NCBI RefSeq assembly: GCF_000003605.2
Contig: NW_003126388.1
Coordinates: 696,095 to 710,026 of the forward strand
DNA: 13,932 nucleotides
Reading direction: 5' to 3'
Source of the DNA: Saccoglossus kowalevskii
Lineage: Eukaryota; Hemichordata; Enteropneusta; Harrimaniidae
Made by a program: the position numbers and the translations under genes. Below the pieces are notes generated by a model that saw only the letters and a list, made by a program, of their open reading frames with translations, did no database searches and was not told the DNA's origin. This document shows, piece by piece, positions 9,105-13,932 of this stretch (its first letter is position 1; every line of letters begins with the position of its first letter).

Positions 9105-9259
9105 TCTTGGATATGCTTTGTCAGTTTCTGTTCAAATTGTCAGTTTCTGTTCATTATGCTAGGATACATTTTGATTTTTCTATTTCAATTTTTGTTTTCA
9201 ATCCGTTCAAAGATGTTGTATCTTGGACATGCTTTGTCAGTTTTTGTTCAAATTATCAG
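9105..9259. repeat. 39-bp direct repeat pair (36/39 match)
   Basis: Segments 9105-9143 and 9221-9259 both begin TCTTGGAYATGCTTTGTCAG and differ at three positions. They are offset by 116 bp. A partial third copy, CAGTTTCTGTTCA, directly follows the first. This is local tandem amplification within the repeat tract. Confidence 0.8.
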
Positions 9260-9574
9260 ACATGTTAATATACCTGTTCATGACTATTTCACAATTGAAT
9301 CGATCAAGCTGGCAGCCATCTTGTTTTTTACCTTACCTATGGGAATGCAAGGTATTGGGACTAACCAGTGTCTGTTGTTGTTGTAGTTGTAACGTCCGGC
9401 GTTGTTGTCATTAGCAGACAAATATTTGAGGCATGTTCCTGCGATAACTCAAGTAATTTTAGTTGGATCTTGTATTATTCACAATATAATCTAGATTGGG
9501 TTCAAAATTTGTGCATATTCAATAAATATTTTGAAAATGACTTAAAGGAATATAAACCTAGCTTAAACGACAAG

Positions 9575-9636
9575 TATATATAAAAGAGCATTTCCCTTGG
9601 GACGTAAGAGGCACTCAGGGAAGTGAGAATCTCACT
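9575..9636 (+). promoter_or_regulatory. TATA-like box followed by small palindromes
   Basis: TATATATAAAAG at 9575-9586 is a strong match to a TATA box. It is followed by a pair of 6-bp arms (TTCCCT at 9592-9597 and AGGGAA at 9617-9622). A tight palindrome comes next: AGTGAGA at 9622-9628, one base, then TCTCACT at 9630-9636. A start site would fall at about 9605-9615. No open reading frame of note or RNA gene that I recognise follows, so this may be chance in AT-rich DNA. Confidence 0.25.
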
Positions 9637-10556
9637 AATCACTAAGACAGTATATCAATTTCCTGAATGCAGTGATGTGTGTCATCAGTATATAAAAATT
9701 ACTATACCAGTTACCCAGTTAAATATAAGTTGGTTTATATGCATTTGAAAATGAATAATAAATTGAAGATATTGTAAAATTAATCATCGCATTTTAACTT
9801 TAATAGTGTGAAGAATAAACTCAAACATCATAGGCAAATTATGACATAGTAGCCAGTTTGAACTAAATATTTTGTAGACAATTTGCAACAGTATATTTTC
9901 TCAAAATGCATAAACATGACTTGTTTATTTTATAAAAGCATGCAACAGCAGACCTATCTTGACCAATAGGTGGAGGGTTAAAGGTAATGCTCCGCTTAGG
10001 TTTTGTTAGTTATCACAATGAATTTAAGTAACTCAAAGTTTATTGAGAACATAAAATAATGTTATATAAAGGTTTTTGTTAAATAAATGAGTTCACTAAA
10101 GATGTAAATGGTACCATTGTAATTAATTGATTTTAGTTAAGTTGATGCAATGCTTTACAGCACTGTTGTAACCTAAGTGTGCGTTTCCACAGTTTGTGTA
10201 GACTGGAATCCATGTCATTGATCCACACTTGATGTATCTCTGAGAGTCTTCACCTCATTCAGACTGTAGTCAGTGTCAACCACGAGTCGATCTAAACCAT
10301 GCAATTTGTTATTACAACCACCCAAACAGAGGCCAATGATATGCTAGTGCAGTGTTCACTTAAATGTAATTGAAAGTTGGTGGTATTTCTAAATTCTGTA
10401 GTTACATGTCATTGGTTGTATGTCGATGTCGCACACTGACCACGCTTCCTTATTATGTGTAATTTCATGCTTACATTTAAAACTATATTTATCAATTCCA
10501 AGTCAAATTGATTGTGTGCCAATCAAAAACATGGATTCCGGTCACATTAATGCTTG
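9637..10556. other. Stretch without a recognised gene before the minisatellite
   Basis: No protein family or RNA gene is recognisable. Two isolated strings resemble the minisatellite unit: AGTGATGTGTGTCATCAG at 9671-9688 (16 of 18 bases match the array unit) and GTGCGTTTCCACAGTTTG at about 10180-10197. They may be old outlying units or chance. Confidence 0.5.
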
Positions 10557-10612
10557 TCCCCCAGTTTGATTTGTTTAACCAGAGCAATTTGTGTCCATAG
10601 TCTGATCAGTTT

Positions 10613-10810
10613 GACCAAAGCGATGTGTGTCCACAGTTTGACCAAAGCGATGTTTGTCCATAGTCTGATCAGTTTGACTAACATGATGTGTGTCCTCAAT
10701 TTGATCAGGTTGACCAAAGCGATGTGTGTCCACAGTTTGACCAAAGCGATGTTTGTCCATAGTCTGATCAGTTTGACTAACGTGATGTGTGTCCTCAATT
10801 TGATCAGGTT
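10613..10810. repeat. 99-bp block, two tandem copies at the left edge of the array
   Basis: Blocks 10613-10711 and 10712-10810 are near-identical (ACATGATG versus ACGTGATG is one difference). Each combines several variant 27/36-bp units with AGCGATG in place of AGTGATG. This left-edge subfamily differs from the core array, as expected for older, less homogenised edge units. Confidence 0.85.
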
Positions 10811-10972
10811 GACCAAAGCGATGTGTGTCCACAGTTTAACCAAAGTGATGTGTGTCCACAGTTTGACCAAAGTGATGTGTGTCCACAGTTTGACCAAAGT
10901 GATGTGTGTCCACAGTTTGACCAAAGTGATGTGTGTCCACAGTTTGACCAAAGTGATGTGTGTGCACAGTTT

Positions 10973-13274
10973 GACTAAAGTGATGTATGTCCACAGTTTG
11001 ACCAAATCGATGTGTGTCCCCGAATTGATCAGTTTGACCAAAGTGATGTATGTCAACAGTTTGACCAAAGTTATGTGTGTCAACAGTTGGACCAAAGTGA
11101 TGTGTGTCCACAGTTTGACCAAAGTGATGTGTGTCCACAGTTTGACCAAATCGATGTGTGTCCTCGAATTGATCAGTTTGACGAAAGTGATGTGTGTCAA
11201 CAGTTGGACCAAAGTGATGTGTGTCAACAGTTGGACCAAAGTGATGTGTGTCCACAGTTTGACCAAAGTGATGTGTGTCCACAGTTTAACCAAAGTGATG
11301 TGTGTCCACAGTTTGACCAAAGCAATGTGTGTGCAGTTTGACTAAAGTGATGTATGTCCACAGTTTGACCGAATCGATGTGTTTCCTCAATTTGATCAGT
11401 TTGACCAAATCGATGTGTGTCAACAGTTTGACCAAAGTGATGTGTGTCCACAGTTGGACCAAAGTGATGTGTGTCCACAGTTGGACCAAAGTGATGTGTG
11501 TCCACAGTTTGACCAAAGTGATGTGTGTACACAGTTTGGCCAAAGTGATGTGTGTCCACAGTTTGACCAAAGCAATGTGTGTGCACAGTTTGACTAAAGT
11601 GATGTATGTCCACAGTTTGACCGAATCGATGTGTTTCCTCAATTTGATCAGTTTGACCAAATCGATGTGTGTCAACAGTTTGACCAAAGTGATGTGTGTC
11701 CACAGTTGGACCAAAGTGATGTGTGTCCACAGTTTGACCAAAGTGATGTGTGTCCACAGTTTGACCAAAGTGATGTGTGTCCACAGTTTGACCAAAGTGA
11801 TGTGTGTCCACAGTTTGACCAAAGTGATGTGCGTGCACAGTTTGACTAAAGTGATGTATGTCCACAGTTTGACCAAATCGATGTGTGTCCCCGAATTGAT
11901 CAGTTTGACCAAAGTGATGTATGTCAACAGTTTGACCAAAGTTATGTGTGTCAACAGTTGGACCAAAGTGATGTGTGTCCACAGTTTGACCAAAGTGATG
12001 TGTGTCCACAGTTTGACCAAATCGATGTGTGTCCTCGAATTGATCAGTTTGACGAAAGTGATGTGTGTCAACAGTTGGACCAAAGTGATGTGTGTCAACA
12101 GTTGGACCAAAGTGATGTGTGTCCACAGTTTGACCAAAGTGATGTGTGTCCACAGTTTAACCAAAGTGATGTGTGTCCACAGTTTGACCAAAGTGATGTG
12201 TGTCCACAGTTTGGCCAAAGCAATGTGTGTGCAGTTTGACTAAAGTGATGTATGTCCACAGTTTGACCGAATCGATGTGTTTCCTCAATTTGATCAGTTT
12301 GACCAAATCGATGTGTGTCAACAGTTTGACCAAAGTGATGTGTGTCCACAGTTTGACCAAAGTGATGTGTGTCCACAGTTTGACCAAAGTGATGTGTGTA
12401 CACAGTTTGGCCAAAGTGATGTGTGTCCACAGTTTGACCAAAGCAATGTGTGTGCACAGTTTGACTAAAGTGATGTATGTCCACAGTTTGACCAAATCGA
12501 TGTTTCCTCAATTTGATCAGTTTGACCAAATCGATGTGTGTCCTCGAATTGATCAGTTTGACGAAAGTGATGTGTGTCAACAGTTGGACCAAAGTGATGT
12601 GTGTCCACAGTTTGACCAAAGTGATGTGTGTCCACAGTTTGACCAAAGTGATGTGTGTCCACAGTTTAACCAAAGTGATGTGTGTCCACAGTTTGACCAA
12701 AGCAATGTGTGTGCAGTTTGACTAAAGTGATGTATGTCCACAGTTTGACCGAATCGATGTGTTTCCTCAATTTGATCAGTTTGACCAAATCGATGTGTGT
12801 CAACAGTTTGACCAAATCGATGTGTGTCAACAGTTTGACCAAAGTGATGTGTGTCCACAGTTGGACCAAAGTGATGTGTGTCCACAGTTGGACCAAAGTG
12901 ATGTGTCCACAGTTGGACCAAAGTGATGTGTGTCCACAGTTTGACCAAAGTGATGTGTGTCCACAGTTTGACCAAAGCAATGTGTGTGCACAGTTTGACT
13001 AAAGTGATGTATGTCCACAGTTTGACCAAATCGATGTTTCCTCAATTTGATCAGTTTGACCAAAGTGATGTGTGTCAACAGTTTGACGAAAGTGATGTGT
13101 GTCAACAGTTGGACCAAAGTGATGTGTGTCCACAGTTGGACCAAAGTGATGTGTGTTCACAGTGTGACCAAAGTGATGTGTGTCCACAGTTTAACCAAAA
13201 TGATGTGTGTCCACAGTTTGACCAAAGTGATGTGTGTCCACAGTTTGACCAAAGCAATGTGTGTGCACAGTTTG
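10973..13274. repeat. Higher-order repeat blocks within the array
   Basis: A marker variant GACTAAAGTGATGTATGTCC occurs at 10973, 11340, 11592, 11844, 12238, 12463, 12720, 12997 and 13274. The spacings are 367, 252, 252, 394, 225, 257, 277 and 277 bp. Each equals a whole number of 27-bp units plus 9-bp insertions, minus 2-bp losses. In addition, 10973-11340 recurs at 11844-12238 with one extra 27-bp unit and otherwise almost no change, giving a superblock of about 871-898 bp. This indicates recent unequal exchange of large segments. Confidence 0.85.
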
Positions 13275-13438
13275 ACTAAAGTGATGTATGTCCACAGTTT
13301 GACCAAATCGATGTGTTTCCTCAATTTGATCAGTTTGACCAAATCGATGTGTGTCAACAGTTTGACCAAAGTGATGTGTGTCAACAGTTTGACCAAAGTG
13401 ATGTGTGTCCACAGTTTGACCAAAGTGATGTGTGGCTA

Positions 13439-13837
13439 GTGTGAAGATCCTTTTTTGCACACGATCTCCCATATCCTGGATGGACATACTTATATCTCTG
13501 TGCAATACAAGTAGCCTTTTGTTTGCCTCTGAAGAATTCATTACACAAGCCTGCTTTATCATGCGTGTCCTCTGTTGATGCCAGTGGCATGTGTCCACAG
13601 TTGGATAAGTTATGTGTCCTCTCTTGTGCAGATGATTCATGCACAGGTGTGTCCACACTTTACATGCAAAAAGTCAAAGATAGTAAATCAAATATTTTGT
13701 TAGATATGACTAATAATTCTTGCTCACATATACTTGTTGTTGTTTATACTAAGGTTAGAACAATGTGCATCAAGAAATAAAGATGTCCTCACTTGGATGG
13801 TTGCATTCAAGGTCCTCTGTGAACACCATTCACATGA
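13439..13837. other. Stretch without a gene, right of the minisatellite
   Basis: The array stops abruptly at GATGTGTG|GCTAGTGTG. No recognisable coding or RNA gene follows. The only structure is a group of decayed array units at 13561-13660 and an AATAAA at 13777-13782 with no gene attached to it. Confidence 0.5.
13561..13660. repeat. Decayed minisatellite units in the right flank
   Basis: Strings resembling the array unit recur at irregular 22-34-bp spacing: ATGCGTGTCC at 13561, CATGTGTCCACAGTTGGA at 13588-13605, TATGTGTCC at 13611 and GGTGTGTCCACAC near 13645. This is a typical edge pattern where units have escaped homogenisation, or a relic of the pre-amplification sequence. Confidence 0.6.
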
Positions 13838-13888
13838 ATGTGTGTGTGTGTGTGTGTGCGCGCGCGCGCGCGTGCGCATGCGTGCGCA
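13838..13888. repeat. 51-bp alternating purine-pyrimidine tract, (TG)n(CG)n
   Basis: A TG run passes into a CG run and then mixed GTGCGCATGCGTGCGCA, with strict purine-pyrimidine alternation for 51 bases. Such sequence can adopt left-handed Z-DNA under negative supercoiling, and is often length-unstable. The CG-rich part stands out in an AT-rich, CpG-poor region. Confidence 0.92.
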
Positions 13889-13932
13889 GATTTGATTAGG
13901 TTTTGGTGAAAATCCATGCTCGTTAATTACCT

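Larger units (their letters stand above)
7187..9574. other. Long stretch without a gene, made of old dispersed repeats
   Basis: No open frame here shows a recognisable family, and the frames are short with no splice-consistent partners. The stretch contains an imperfect inverted repeat (7337-7638) and many phrases repeated in the same direction: a 22-bp string at 7968-7989 and 8777-8798, and a 39-bp pair at 9105-9143 and 9221-9259. Several phrases also echo intron 1 of the SET gene, for example CCATTTTGTTTTTGAG-like and CAGATTTGTTCATTTTG-like strings. This is the pattern of a decayed high-copy element. Confidence 0.6.
10557..13438. repeat. Minisatellite array, 27-bp unit, about 2.9 kb (roughly 100 units)
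   Basis: The dominant unit is 27 bp and can be read as three 9-bp modules: CAGTTTGAC, then CAAAGTGAT, then GTGTGTCCA. Variants include TTGGACC for TTTGACC, ATCGATG for AGTGATG, CAACAG for CCACAG, and units lengthened by 9 bp to 36 bp (extra TTTGATCAG). Small 2-bp losses of GT or CA also occur, for example near 11335, 12235, 12500, 12715, 12905 and 13035. In one frame the unit reads SDVCPQFDQ, in another KVMCVHSLT, and on the minus strand LVKLWTHIT or DTHHFGQTV. No frame is favoured, and the 2-bp indels would break any protein, so I call the array non-coding. Confidence 0.93.

Noticed and set aside
9156-9583. Plus-strand frames of 60-76 codons
   Set aside because: They lie in the diverged repeat tract; leucine/phenylalanine-rich translation reflects T-rich DNA.
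10215-10343. Minus-strand short frame including GLDRLVVDTDYSLNEVKTLR
   Set aside because: It looks somewhat protein-like but is only about 42 codons, is bounded by a stop at both ends and has no recognised family.
10557-13438. CRISPR array
   Set aside because: The 27-bp units are contiguous with no unique spacers, and the genome is eukaryotic.
10554-13439. Long repeat-protein genes on either strand of the array
   Set aside because: Open frames follow from a 27-bp period; all frames show similar openness, 2-bp indels break them, and no start or splice context supports one.
1-13932. tRNA, rRNA or spliceosomal RNA genes
   Set aside because: No paired A-box and B-box or conserved rRNA or snRNA strings were seen; isolated GGTTCAA-like strings lacked partners.

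Overview
The window looks like nuclear DNA of an animal, most likely a marine invertebrate and perhaps a bivalve mollusc. It is AT-rich and has spliced genes with GT-AG introns, long introns full of old repeats, microsatellites and a large minisatellite. I see no bacterial gene layout. The bivalve guess is an impression from protein families and intron style, not a search result.

Region 1-1081 (minus strand) holds part of a cysteine-cluster protein of the kind associated with KDZ-type (Kyakuja-Dileera-Zisupton) transposases, the CxC5/CxC6-like families. Two exons join in phase across a 130-bp intron. The second exon has two compensating frameshifts and runs off the left edge, so this copy is probably decayed. 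Region 1085-2215 has no recognised gene. It carries a GC-rich cluster of hairpins and inverted repeats (1641-1823) between two copies of a 31-bp direct repeat (1305-1335 and 1828-1858), which suggests a small non-autonomous element.

Region 2216-6943 (plus strand) holds the 3' part of a SET-domain methyltransferase gene. Four exons with compatible splice phases encode about 190 residues: the C-terminal half of a KMT5A-like SET domain, a very short linker exon, an acidic exon, and a last exon with a KRPW-type C-terminal domain. A polyadenylation signal follows at 7181. The exon for the first half of the SET domain was not found in the window. The introns and the intergenic stretch 7187-9574 share diverged repeats in the same orientation.

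Region 9575-9636 has a TATA-like sequence followed by small palindromes but no recognisable gene. Region 10557-13438 is a 2.9-kb tandem array of a 27-bp unit with two higher levels of organisation (blocks of about 225-280 bp, and a superblock of about 871-898 bp). Because 27 is divisible by 3, several frames on both strands stay open for long stretches; these are most likely not proteins. Decayed units flank the array. The right end has a 51-bp strictly alternating purine-pyrimidine tract with Z-DNA potential.

No operon-like or clearly new defence system is present. The strongest observations are the phase-consistent SET-KRPW gene next to a transposase-associated cysteine-cluster relic, and the nested minisatellite.
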